Below, in pieces: positions 8,230 to 16,575 of a stretch of DNA of 32,547 bases (position 1 is its first letter; the number at the start of each line of letters is the position of its first letter). Source of the DNA: Ignavibacteria bacterium (lineage in GTDB: Bacteria; Bacteroidota; Ignavibacteria; Tepidaquicellales; Tepidaquicellaceae); contig JAEUSI010000023.1 of the NCBI GenBank assembly GCA_016788375.1, positions 284 through 32,830 of the forward strand, written 5' to 3'. Both the position numbers and the translations under genes were made by a program. Below the pieces are notes generated by a model that was not told the origin of the DNA, did not search any database, and saw only the letters and a program-made list of their open reading frames with translations.

Positions 8230-9065
8230 AATACAAATTCAGAAATATTGAATATGATTTCGGAAGCAGAACATTCATAATGGGGGTATTGAATATTACC
8301 CCGGATTCTTTTTCTGACGGCGGTAAATATTTTGACGGCAGGGTAAATATTAAGAAAGTTATGGAAGATGCGGTTTTAATGGAAAAAAACGGTGCTGATT
8401 TCATTGATATCGGCGGTGAATCGACAAGACCGGGTTCTGAACAGATCAGCATAGATGAGGAAATTGAAAGAGTTGTTCCTGTAATATCCGAATTGAAAAA
8501 AAAAGTAAAAATTCCTTTATCTGTTGACACTTATAAGCATGAAGTAGCCGAAGAAGCTCTGAAAGCAGGCGCAGAGATAGTAAATGACATAAGCGGATTC
8601 AGGTTTGATGTTGAAAATGCCGAGGTTACTGCCGAATACAATGCAAGCTGCATACTGATGCATATTAAAGGAACTCCCGGGAATATGCAGAATAATCCTG
8701 TTTATGAAAATGTAACTGAAGAGGTATATAATTATCTGAAAGAATCAGCCGATATAGCAAGGAGTTTCGGAATCACTCAGATTATTACTGATGCGGGAAT
8801 AGGTTTCGGCAAGACACTTGAGCATAATCTGGAATTAATCAGAAATCTCGGAAAATTCAGGGAACTGAATTATCCTGTAATGATCGGAGTGTCGAGAAAA
8901 AGTTTTATAGATAAAATTTTTCCGGCACCTGTTAATGACAGGCTTATTGAAACAATTGCGGCAAATGTGATCGGCATTTCAAACGGAGCGGATATTATCA
9001 GAGTTCATGACGTGCCTGAAAACAAAAAAGCCGTCAGGATAGCAGATAAAATTTATAAAAACTAA
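8226..9065 (+). CDS. folP: Dihydropteroate synthase
   Basis: This enzyme joins 4-aminobenzoate to 6-hydroxymethyl-7,8-dihydropterin diphosphate in folate synthesis and is the sulfonamide target in the family. The 279 residues show the landmark motifs in order: MGVLNITPDSFSDGG from residue 19, DIGGESTRPGSE near 62-73, SVDTYK near 98-103, a central NDISG, and GVSRKSFI near 221-228. The start is a TTG at 8226. No in-frame ATG precedes the first conserved strand, and the TTG gives the usual short N-terminal strand. It overlaps the TGA of metG in the sequence TTGA, and a GGAG lies 10 bases upstream inside metG, so translation is probably coupled. The substrate-binding residues seen are those of an active enzyme. 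Confidence 0.95.
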   Translation: MKYKFRNIEYDFGSRTFIMGVLNITPDSFSDGGKYFDGRVNIKKVMEDAVLMEKNGADFIDIGGESTRPGSEQISIDEEIERVVPVISELKKKVKIPLSVDTYKHEVAEEALKAGAEIVNDISGFRFDVENAEVTAEYNASCILMHIKGTPGNMQNNPVYENVTEEVYNYLKESADIARSFGITQIITDAGIGFGKTLEHNLELIRNLGKFRELNYPVMIGVSRKSFIDKIFPAPVNDRLIETIAANVIGISNGADIIRVHDVPENKKAVRIADKIYKN

Positions 9066-9069
9066 TTTT

Positions 9070-11358
9070 ATGGCAAATACAGAAAATATAGTTCAGAAAA
9101 TTCTTAAACCCGTCAAGCAGGACAGAGGCGTTAATAACGGCGAAGTGTTTGAATTTGACATTATCGGAATGAACTGCAACGGATGTGCAAACAGCATAAA
9201 AACTTATCTGGATAATCTGGAAGGAATAAATAAAGCGGAAATTAACTTTGCCGCGGAAACCGGAAAAGTTGATTTCAATCCCGGTATTCTCAGCAGGGAA
9301 ATTATCAGCAAAGAGATAAAGAATTTAGGTTTTGAAGTTTCGGCTGAAGATGAGGAATCTGTATCGGAAAATATGAAGCTTAAGCAGCTGAGTCATCAGA
9401 GAAAAAAAATCATTGTCTCGGTATTTCTTTCCCTGATTATTATTGCGCTCAGCATGAAAGAGCATATACATTTTGTAGAATCTCTGCACATTCCTGTAAA
9501 CATTACTCTGATTCTGCTTATAATATTATCTTCAGTTGTTATTTTCTGGTGCGGAAGCAAATTCATTAAAGGCGCAGTTACTTCAATGAAGAACAAAAGT
9601 TCGGATATGAATACATTAATAACTCTCGGCAGTATGTCTTCTTATATTTACAGCCTTGTCATATCTTTTAATATACTTTTAGGATTGAATATAAAGTCTC
9701 TCGGGGAATCGACAGAAGTTTATTTTGAAACTGCGGCTATGATTATCACTTTCATTCTGCTCGGAAATTATCTGGAAGCAGTAATGAAAACCCGCACACA
9801 GTCTTCGATAAAGAAATTAAAGGATCTTCAGTCTAAATCTGTGACTGTTGTACGTGACGGTGTTGAAATGACTGTTTCATTTAAGAAGGTTCGGATTAAC
9901 GACATTGTACTGATAAAAACAGGCGATAAAATTCCCGTGGACGGAGTTATTACCGAAGGATTCTGCGTGGTTGACGAAAGCGCAATGACAGGCGAAAGCC
10001 TTCCTCTTGAAAAGAAAAAAGGGGATGATTTAATGAGCGGAACTCTTCTTAAAAACGGATTTATAAAAATGAAGGCGCAGAAAGTCGGAAACGATACAAT
10101 GCTTTCAAGAATTATCACTCTCGTCAAAGATGCCGCTAATACAAAGCCAAAAATTCAGAAACTTGCCGACAGAATATCGGCTGTATTTGTTCCTGTTGTA
10201 ATTGTTATATCTGTTGTTACCTTTGCTGTATGGTATTTTCTTATCGGAACAGAGTTTGACAAGTCTCTTTTATTCGCGGTTTCTGTTCTGATAATTGCCT
10301 GTCCGTGCGCGCTCGGACTTGCTTCACCGATAGCAATAATTATCGGAGTGGGAAGAGCGGCTGAGAACGGAATTCTTTTTAACAATGTGGATTCGATTGA
10401 AAATTTAATGAAGGTAAACACTGTATGTTTCGATAAAACCGGAACATTAACAACAGGTGAAATGCATGTCAAAGGTATATATACTATGAACGGATTTACT
10501 GAAAATGAACTTATGAAATATGCCTGCTCTGTCGAAAAGCTGTCCGGTCATCCGATTGCAAAATCGATTGTAAATTACGGGATTGACAATAACATTGTCC
10601 TGTTTAAGGATGTTAGGGATTTTTCAAATGATTCCGGACTTGGTGTCAGGGCAAAAGCGGGAAACAAGGAAGTTATGATCGGGAATGAAGCCTTTATAAA
10701 AAGCAAAGGTATATCGGTATCGGATTTAGTATACAAATCCGAAAGCATCAACCTTTTTGTAGTTATTAACAATGAAGTAAGCGGACTGATAGAAATTGAA
10801 GACAGAATCAAGGAGGAAGCTGCAGATGTTGTTAATCAGCTGACTGCAGATAATTATGAAGTGTTTATGATTTCGGGTGACAATAAATATTCCGCTGAGC
10901 GAACGGCTAAAGCTCTGGGAATAACCAGCTTTTCATATAAAACACTTCCGGAGAGTAAAGAGAAAATTGTTGCGGACCTACAGTCGGAAAATAAAAATGT
11001 TGCGATGGTTGGCGACGGAATCAATGATGCACCATCACTTGCAAGAGCAAATGTCGGGATAGCTATCGGCACCGGACAGGAAATTGCCATCGATTCAGCC
11101 GATGTAATACTCGTAAAGGACGATTTAAAAAATATTCTCAAATCAATCAGAATCTCCCGGAATACGGTAAAAATAATCAAACAGAATTTTTTCTGGGCTT
11201 TCTTTTATAACGTTATTGCAATTCCGTTTGCAGCGGGAATATTCGCTCCGTACGGGATTATAGTAAGCCCGGTTATGGCGGCAATGCTGATGGCTTTCAG
11301 CGATGTTGTAACTGTCATAGGAAATTCTCTTAGGTTGAAATTTATGAGAATAGAATAA
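9070..11358 (+). CDS. copA: Heavy-metal P1B-type ATPase, probably copper exporting
   Basis: This 762-residue membrane pump should move Cu(I) out of the cytoplasm by ATP hydrolysis. There is one N-terminal metal-binding domain at about 26-95 with C36-x-x-C39 in MNCNGC. Eight membrane helices are expected between 112 and 755. Visible core motifs are TGES (307-310), the transmembrane metal site CPC (411-413), the phosphorylated aspartate in DKTGT (D455), GHP (493-495) in the nucleotide domain, GDGIND (648-653) and YN (713-714) in helix 7. CPC plus YN is the P1B-1 (Cu+/Ag+) pattern. However, the last helix reads MAFSDVVTV instead of the usual MSxSS-like motif, so the exact metal site may differ. 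The gene starts five bases after folP and ends 12 bases from the convergent glycosyltransferase gene. No copper-sensing regulator or chaperone gene is adjacent. Confidence 0.93.
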   Translation: MANTENIVQKILKPVKQDRGVNNGEVFEFDIIGMNCNGCANSIKTYLDNLEGINKAEINFAAETGKVDFNPGILSREIISKEIKNLGFEVSAEDEESVSENMKLKQLSHQRKKIIVSVFLSLIIIALSMKEHIHFVESLHIPVNITLILLIILSSVVIFWCGSKFIKGAVTSMKNKSSDMNTLITLGSMSSYIYSLVISFNILLGLNIKSLGESTEVYFETAAMIITFILLGNYLEAVMKTRTQSSIKKLKDLQSKSVTVVRDGVEMTVSFKKVRINDIVLIKTGDKIPVDGVITEGFCVVDESAMTGESLPLEKKKGDDLMSGTLLKNGFIKMKAQKVGNDTMLSRIITLVKDAANTKPKIQKLADRISAVFVPVVIVISVVTFAVWYFLIGTEFDKSLLFAVSVLIIACPCALGLASPIAIIIGVGRAAENGILFNNVDSIENLMKVNTVCFDKTGTLTTGEMHVKGIYTMNGFTENELMKYACSVEKLSGHPIAKSIVNYGIDNNIVLFKDVRDFSNDSGLGVRAKAGNKEVMIGNEAFIKSKGISVSDLVYKSESINLFVVINNEVSGLIEIEDRIKEEAADVVNQLTADNYEVFMISGDNKYSAERTAKALGITSFSYKTLPESKEKIVADLQSENKNVAMVGDGINDAPSLARANVGIAIGTGQEIAIDSADVILVKDDLKNILKSIRISRNTVKIIKQNFFWAFFYNVIAIPFAAGIFAPYGIIVSPVMAAMLMAFSDVVTVIGNSLRLKFMRIE

Positions 11359-11370
11359 AATGGTAAGATA

Positions 11371-12111
11371 TTATGTCTTGGAGGAATTAAGAATTTTTTC
11401 TTTCTCCTTCATATACTCTTTCCTGTATTGGAAAACTTCAACAATTGTTCTGAATATTACAGACGGTCTTGCGCCGGTTGATATGCCGTCAACTCTCGGC
11501 AGATGCATTACACCGATTTCAGTTACCGAATAATTCAGCAGCTTTGCCTTAAGCATTATCTCTGCGTCAATAAATGCATCTACGGAATTAATTGTAATCT
11601 TCCTGAATAAGTCGGCTTTAAAAAGCTTAAATGCGCAGTCTATATCCCAGAAATCTATGTCAAAGATAAGTTTAAGCAGATAGTTGTAGCAAAGAGAAGT
11701 GAACTTTCTGTAAAAGGAATACTGCTTGCGCTTTCTATATCCGACTACAATATCGGAAAAGGGTATTAAAGCGACAAACTTCTTGAGTTCCTCGAGATCA
11801 AACTGATTATCTCCGTCGGTATAAAACACATAATCAAGCCTGGCATTTACAAATCCGTCTCTGAGAGTTACTCCGTAACCAAGATTTTTTTTATGATGTA
11901 TAACGCGGACTTTCGGATACTTTGCGGCGAGATTATCGGCAACTTCCCCTGTCTTATCCGGGCTTCCGTCTTCAATTATTATTATTTCATAATCTTTCAG
12001 CCTTAGTTCTTCAAGAACCTTCACAGCCGAATCAACTACTTTATCTATATTTTTTTCATCAAAATAAGCCGGGAAGAATACGGAAAGCGTAATATTGGAA
12101 TTATCTGTCAT
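11371..12111 (-). CDS. GT2 glycosyltransferase, dolichol-phosphate-mannose-synthase-like
   Basis: This 246-residue GT-A transferase probably moves a sugar from a nucleotide donor to a polyprenyl-phosphate carrier. Visible motifs are FFPAYFDE near 12-19, IEDGSPDKT near 46-54, the metal- and donor-binding TDGDNQF (98-104) and a later conserved WDIDCAFKLF. There is no C-terminal membrane anchor, as in the soluble DPM1-like class. It is the last gene of a three-gene minus-strand operon. Its ATG overlaps the TAA stop of the epimerase gene as TAATG. The neighbour further upstream is a membrane GT-C enzyme of the type that uses polyprenyl-phosphate sugars. This transferase could supply that donor, but the sugar is unknown. 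Confidence 0.88.
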   Translation of the reverse strand: MTDNSNITLSVFFPAYFDEKNIDKVVDSAVKVLEELRLKDYEIIIIEDGSPDKTGEVADNLAAKYPKVRVIHHKKNLGYGVTLRDGFVNARLDYVFYTDGDNQFDLEELKKFVALIPFSDIVVGYRKRKQYSFYRKFTSLCYNYLLKLIFDIDFWDIDCAFKLFKADLFRKITINSVDAFIDAEIMLKAKLLNYSVTEIGVMHLPRVDGISTGARPSVIFRTIVEVFQYRKEYMKEKEKILNSSKT

Positions 12112-13055
12112 TATTTATTTAACTGCCTGATGTAATTATATGTCCTTCTGATCCCCTCTTCAATTGAAGTCTCCGGTTTCCACGAAAATGATTCTTTAAC
12201 AAGAGTATTGTCAAGAACACTTTCGGGAACATCAATTTTTCTGGCAACTTTATAATTTATCTTCACTTCTTTTCCGGAAATTTTCTGTATGATTTCAATT
12301 ATCTGATTAAGAGAATATCCGGTTCCCGAACTCAGATTGAATACAAATTCCGGCGGGTGTGTCTTTAAGGAAGATGCAAGAACATCAACTGCATCTTTAA
12401 TGTAAATGTAATCACGTATAACGTGACCGTCTCCCCAGATTTCTATAATCTCATCATTAATAATCTTGTTAATAAATACTGCAATTGCTCCCTGCGAAGC
12501 AAAAGGATTCTGCCTTTCTCCATAAGGATTTGAAAGGCGGAAGACGTTGTAATTAAGATTATTGAGTTTATTAAAAAGAAATAAATATTCCTCGATGGTT
12601 TTCTTGATAATGCCGTATGAACAAATGGGATATGAAGAATAACTTTCCTTTACCGGTACATGTTCTGGAATGCCGTATACCGTTCCTCCGGAAGAAAGAA
12701 ACACAACTTTTTTAATATCCAGTTTTATGCATTCCTGAAAAAGCTTCAATGAAGATATCAGATTAGACTCTGCATCATAAACCGGATTTTCATTTGATGA
12801 AACTGGAAGCGTAGAACTTACCAGATGAAGCACATAATCTATCCCGTTAAGCGAATTTTTCAGATCAATCTCATTATTAAAATCACCTTCGATTATTTTA
12901 ACTTTACTTTCTATCTGATGTATGTTCTTTTTTGAAAAATTTATCTTGTCAAATATTATAACTTCATATCCTTTTTCAATCAGACTCTCGCACAAATGAG
13001 AACCGATGAATCCGCCTCCGCCAAATACTATGCATTTTTCTTTATCTGCAGACAT
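12111..13055 (-). CDS. NAD-dependent nucleotide-sugar epimerase/dehydratase
   Basis: This 314-residue short-chain dehydrogenase of the extended class is related to UDP-glucose 4-epimerase. The Rossmann glycine motif GGGGFIG is at 12-18, followed by an acidic NAD-selecting end of strand 2 (FDK, 35-37). The active-site set is complete: SSGGTVYG (121-128) and Y147-x-x-x-K151. Further motifs are NPYG, IRDYIYIKDAVD and SSGTGYSLNQI, all typical of sugar-nucleotide epimerases. The exact reaction (UDP-Glc/Gal, GlcNAc or another) cannot be read from this. It lies between a GT-C and a GT2 gene, four bases after one and overlapping the other, so it probably makes the donor sugar for them. Confidence 0.9.
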   Translation of the reverse strand: MSADKEKCIVFGGGGFIGSHLCESLIEKGYEVIIFDKINFSKKNIHQIESKVKIIEGDFNNEIDLKNSLNGIDYVLHLVSSTLPVSSNENPVYDAESNLISSLKLFQECIKLDIKKVVFLSSGGTVYGIPEHVPVKESYSSYPICSYGIIKKTIEEYLFLFNKLNNLNYNVFRLSNPYGERQNPFASQGAIAVFINKIINDEIIEIWGDGHVIRDYIYIKDAVDVLASSLKTHPPEFVFNLSSGTGYSLNQIIEIIQKISGKEVKINYKVARKIDVPESVLDNTLVKESFSWKPETSIEEGIRRTYNYIRQLNK

Positions 13056-13059
13056 TTTA

Positions 13060-14679
13060 TCAATTTAATTTTTCAAACACAAAAGACGTAAATCTTCCGT
13101 CTGCTGAACTGACTGTCTTCAGCAGTCTGAAATCCGGATTATCTTTTAAATCTTCAATCCTTACGTCAGTCTTCATGTCTTTCGGACGGTAACTGTAATG
13201 CGAATCCCATATAATAATCGATCCGGGTTTTGCATTTTTCAGGCTTTCAGATACAAGCCATACAAGTTTATCCGGTGATTCCCTGTAATAATTATCCTGA
13301 TAAAACGGAATAAAGGAATGGTTGTAGTATATTTCCTTTCCTTTGTAATCAATACTGTTTATAAATTCAGAAGTCTGCTTAAGAGCAACATTTTCTGAAG
13401 AAAGTTTTTTCGGATTAAAACTTACGTAAAGATAAAATACTGCAATTAAGATTAAAATAATAGAAAGCTTGTTCACATAATCTGCCGAGGAATCTTTTTT
13501 AAGCAACAGGATTACTGTAAAAGCAGCCATTATTATGAAAAACTTGGTATAGTCACTGATGTCTAATAATATAAATCCGTCAGTTGTCTTTGACAGGAAA
13601 GCAAGTGTAATGAAAGCAAGAATTCCCGTGATTATATATGAAGTATTTCTGAATTCTTTAATTGCCAGATTATTCAGACCTATTGTTGCAAAGATTGCAG
13701 CAACAGGAGAAATGTGCAGCAGGTATCTCCAGTTTCCGGGATTTGCCCTGTCCCCGAACATTGTCATCATCTGAACAAGAAACACTGTTACAAATATTAT
13801 GTAAAATATTCCGTATTTTTTAAAATACTCCCTGTAATTTTTTGTATCTGCAAGGAATCCGAAAAATCCCTGAAGAAAAAGAAGTAATGTTACAGGTCCA
13901 ATCACGAAAATGTAAACTACTACATAATGAAACACACCCTGTGACTTGTAAGAATAAGCATTAAGCGCTTGAATCTCCGAGATTATGTACAGAATATCCC
14001 CGGTCTTGAGATATCCGAGTAAATCATAAATAAGCGGGAAAATTCCGAGAGCTATGATTGCTGCATATTCCTTTTTCCTGAAAAATATAAATGCGAATAT
14101 AGCCATCAGTAAAAGTATCTCCTGCCTTACGGTAAAAATATATCCGAGAAGCAGTCCCGATATGAAATAATATTCTTTCTTATAAGAAATCAGAACCAGC
14201 AATATCAGAAGAGAAGTGAATATTTCAGCATAGGATCTGAATGATAAATCAAAAAACAAAGGCTGAACTGACAGAAGCAATGCTCCGAAAAACGCATACC
14301 TGATATTATAAACTTTCAGAAGTACATAAGTGAAATAAACTGACAGAGATGCAATAAATGAATTTACCAATAGTACGGATTCGTATCCGAACAAAGAAGG
14401 AATTACAAGAAAGATTTTATAACCCGGCTTTGGCGAATTTCCGAGGATTGCAAAAGGATCTGACCAGAATTTTATCATGTTGATATACTGTCCGACTTCG
14501 TCGTCCTGATAAAAACCAACGGAATACTTGCTGCTCAGAAAATACAACGCGGTAAGCAGCGGAATGACGAGCCAGAAAAACTTCTCTAACACACTGTTTT
14601 CATCAAGCGGAGCAACTCTTTCAGCAGGTTTAATTTTTACTGATGCCTTTGAATTTTCTTTCTTCTGATTTTTTGCCAT
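13060..14679 (-). CDS. Polytopic membrane glycosyltransferase, GT-C (GT39/ArnT-like)
   Basis: This 539-residue protein has a Lys-rich cytoplasmic N-terminus (about 1-32), roughly 11-12 hydrophobic helices and a soluble C-terminal domain (about 430-539) that should face the periplasm. The first external loop carries YQDDE (57-61), the acidic pair that marks catalytic GT-C enzymes using polyprenyl-phosphate sugars. A conserved Arg-rich segment, FTVRQEILLLMAI, lies in the middle. The likely role is transfer of a lipid-linked sugar to lipid A, protein or another envelope glycan. The acceptor is unknown. It is the first gene of the minus-strand operon and has a TATATTTG box 10 bases before its ATG. 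The absence of an SD is normal for this window. Confidence 0.82.
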   Translation of the reverse strand: MAKNQKKENSKASVKIKPAERVAPLDENSVLEKFFWLVIPLLTALYFLSSKYSVGFYQDDEVGQYINMIKFWSDPFAILGNSPKPGYKIFLVIPSLFGYESVLLVNSFIASLSVYFTYVLLKVYNIRYAFFGALLLSVQPLFFDLSFRSYAEIFTSLLILLVLISYKKEYYFISGLLLGYIFTVRQEILLLMAIFAFIFFRKKEYAAIIALGIFPLIYDLLGYLKTGDILYIISEIQALNAYSYKSQGVFHYVVVYIFVIGPVTLLLFLQGFFGFLADTKNYREYFKKYGIFYIIFVTVFLVQMMTMFGDRANPGNWRYLLHISPVAAIFATIGLNNLAIKEFRNTSYIITGILAFITLAFLSKTTDGFILLDISDYTKFFIIMAAFTVILLLKKDSSADYVNKLSIILILIAVFYLYVSFNPKKLSSENVALKQTSEFINSIDYKGKEIYYNHSFIPFYQDNYYRESPDKLVWLVSESLKNAKPGSIIIWDSHYSYRPKDMKTDVRIEDLKDNPDFRLLKTVSSADGRFTSFVFEKLN

Positions 14680-14689
14680 AAAATGATGT

Positions 14690-14697
14690 CAAATATA
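14690..14697 (-). promoter_or_regulatory. Candidate Bacteroidota-type -7 box for the glycosyltransferase operon
   Basis: The minus strand reads TATATTTG, a full match to TAnnTTTG, the known -7 element of Bacteroidota housekeeping promoters. It lies 10 bases upstream of the ATG at 14679. No clear -33 TTTG was found at the usual spacing, and the region is AT-rich, so this remains a candidate. Confidence 0.4.
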
Positions 14698-14893
14698 TTA
14701 ATATACATTTGAAAATGAAATCAAATAATTTAATAAATGCAATCTTCCTGTTCATTGATAATTAAAATGATTTTTTAAATGAACAAAGGATTAATGTACT
14801 TTTTCCTGAATAGTTTCTTATCAACTGCAGATAATTACGGCTGTGACAGATATTCAGATTTCAGATTAACTTTTTTAAACCTGTACATAATGT

Positions 14894-14901
14894 TATATTT
14901 G
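14894..14901 (+). promoter_or_regulatory. Candidate Bacteroidota-type -7 box for the sigma54-activator operon
   Basis: TATATTTG lies 20 bases before the ATG at 14922, giving an expected leader of about 15 bases. The identical box serves the divergent operon on the other strand. No convincing -33 element and no sigma54 -24/-12 (GG/GC) pair was seen in the 242-base gap. Confidence 0.4.
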
Positions 14902-14921
14902 AAAAAGCAAAAAATTTTTCA

Positions 14922-16040
14922 ATGTCATATCAGCTCTTAGGTGATTCTATTCAGATTGTAGAAATTAATCAGACCATAAAGCAGGTAGCTCCTACTGATG
15001 TCAGCATTCTTATAACAGGCGAAAGCGGTGTCGGAAAGGAAGTTGTTGCTAATTCCATTCATCATTTAAGCAAAAGAAACAATAAGCCGCTTATTGTTGT
15101 CAACTGCGGTGCAATTCCGGAAGGAATTATCGAAAGTGAATTGTTCGGACATCAGAAAGGCGCATTTACCGGGGCTATTGATGAAAGGAGAGGATATTTT
15201 GAACTGGCGAATACGGGTACGATTTTTCTTGATGAAATAGGTGATATGCCGTTATCAACTCAGGTGAAATTTCTGAGAGTTCTTGAAACTGGTGAATTTA
15301 TGCGCGTCGGAGGGAATAAAGTTATAAAAGTTGATGTAAGAATTATTGCAGCAACGAATAAGGAACTCTCCGAAGAAGTTCTGAACAGGAATTTCCGCGA
15401 TGATCTTTATTACAGGCTGAGATCTATTAATATTTTCATTCCGCCTCTCAGAGAAAGAAAATCTGACATCAGACTCTTGTTTGATTATTTTACAGACTCT
15501 TACTGCAAAGCAAATAATATAGAATATCTCGGCACTGATCAGGATGCAATGGATTTTATTCTTAATTACAACTGGCCTGGAAATGCAAGAGAACTCAAGA
15601 ATTTCTGCGAAAGCATTTTAGTACTCAACCCGGGAAAGAAAATCACACTTTCTGATGTAAAAAAATATCTTCAGATTGATGCTTCAGATACTGCAAGACC
15701 GCTTCCCGTAATATTCAGCAAGTCAAAGGAAAACGCTGAAAAGGATTTTCTCTTCAGAGCGCTTCTGGAACTCAAATCTGATATTATTGACATCAGGGAT
15801 ATTCTTGAAAATTTAAATTCAGCGGGTCAGTCATCTGCGGGATTATTTGAAAGAGATTTTACACTTCCAAAAGAAAAAATACTTTCCATGACAATGGATG
15901 AAATTGAAAGAGAGGTCCTGATTTATATGCTTGTTCACAATTACAGAAACGTCGAAAAAGTAGCCGGAATACTTAAGCAGACTCCGAGAAATATTTACAG
16001 AAAACTTAAAATGTATAACATAAAACCCGAAGAGCTTTGA
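14922..16040 (+). CDS. Sigma54-interacting AAA+ transcription activator without receiver domain
   Basis: This 372-residue cytoplasmic activator uses ATP to remodel sigma54 RNA polymerase. The AAA+ domain begins at once, with no receiver, GAF or PAS domain. Walker A GESGVGKE is at 33-40, the sigma54-contacting GAFTGA loop at 80-85, Walker B IFLDEIGD at 101-108, and a sensor/arginine-finger region near FRDDLYYRL (158-166). The C-terminal FIS-like helix-turn-helix (about 340-368) includes VAGILKQTPRNIYRKLKMYNI-type spacing. With no sensory domain, its activity is probably set by expression level or partner proteins. It directly precedes lptE and overlaps it, an order that is common in Bacteroidota genomes. 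Confidence 0.93.
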   Translation: MSYQLLGDSIQIVEINQTIKQVAPTDVSILITGESGVGKEVVANSIHHLSKRNNKPLIVVNCGAIPEGIIESELFGHQKGAFTGAIDERRGYFELANTGTIFLDEIGDMPLSTQVKFLRVLETGEFMRVGGNKVIKVDVRIIAATNKELSEEVLNRNFRDDLYYRLRSINIFIPPLRERKSDIRLLFDYFTDSYCKANNIEYLGTDQDAMDFILNYNWPGNARELKNFCESILVLNPGKKITLSDVKKYLQIDASDTARPLPVIFSKSKENAEKDFLFRALLELKSDIIDIRDILENLNSAGQSSAGLFERDFTLPKEKILSMTMDEIEREVLIYMLVHNYRNVEKVAGILKQTPRNIYRKLKMYNIKPEEL

Positions 16041-16546
16041 AATATTTTTATATGAACATTTTTCTGCTATTCGTGGTAATTGCTAATCTGAACTGCGGAG
16101 TTTACGGATTCAGAGGCAATAATCCTCCGGAAGGGATTAATACCATAGCAGTGCCTGAATTTAAGGATTTAAGCGGATTCTCTGACCCGACTTTATCAGA
16201 TAACTTCACTCAGATTCTGAAAACAAATATTATTTCGGACAATACATTCAGAATCGCTGACAGGAAAATTTCCGACGGTATCCTGAAATGCACGATTAAA
16301 ACTGTTAAAGATGAAGCTCTCGTTATCGCTTCGGGTGAAAATGTTACAAAACGAAAACTTACAATCTATGTGGAAGTTATTTTTGAAAATCTTAAGACTC
16401 AGAAATTAATCTGGAACAGAACATTTGAGAATTACGGCGAATATGATTCTTCCGGCGATTCTTTTTCAGAAAGAAATACCGGGATCAATATTGCAGTCGG
16501 AAAAATCTGCGACGATATTGTAATTGACCTTACTTCTGACTGGTAA
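16037..16546 (+). CDS. lptE: LptE-like outer-membrane lipoprotein for LPS assembly
   Basis: This 169-residue predicted lipoprotein has a hydrophobic N-terminus ending at Cys20 in ANLNC. The following GVYGFRG is typical of Bacteroidota LptE, which plugs the LptD pore and helps deliver lipopolysaccharide to the outer leaflet. The body has the expected alternation of strands and helices: IAVPEF near 37-42, then a helix, then strands KLTIYVEVIFENL. The start is the TTG at 16037, which overlaps the upstream TGA. The alternative ATG at 16052 would leave the signal peptide without a basic residue, so TTG is preferred. The assignment rests on the lipobox context and on position after the sigma54 activator. 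Sequence divergence in the family makes it less certain than neighbouring calls. Confidence 0.78.
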   Translation: MKYFYMNIFLLFVVIANLNCGVYGFRGNNPPEGINTIAVPEFKDLSGFSDPTLSDNFTQILKTNIISDNTFRIADRKISDGILKCTIKTVKDEALVIASGENVTKRKLTIYVEVIFENLKTQKLIWNRTFENYGEYDSSGDSFSERNTGINIAVGKICDDIVIDLTSDW

Positions 16547-16575
16547 AAGAAAATTTTTATTATAAATTAATTTTT

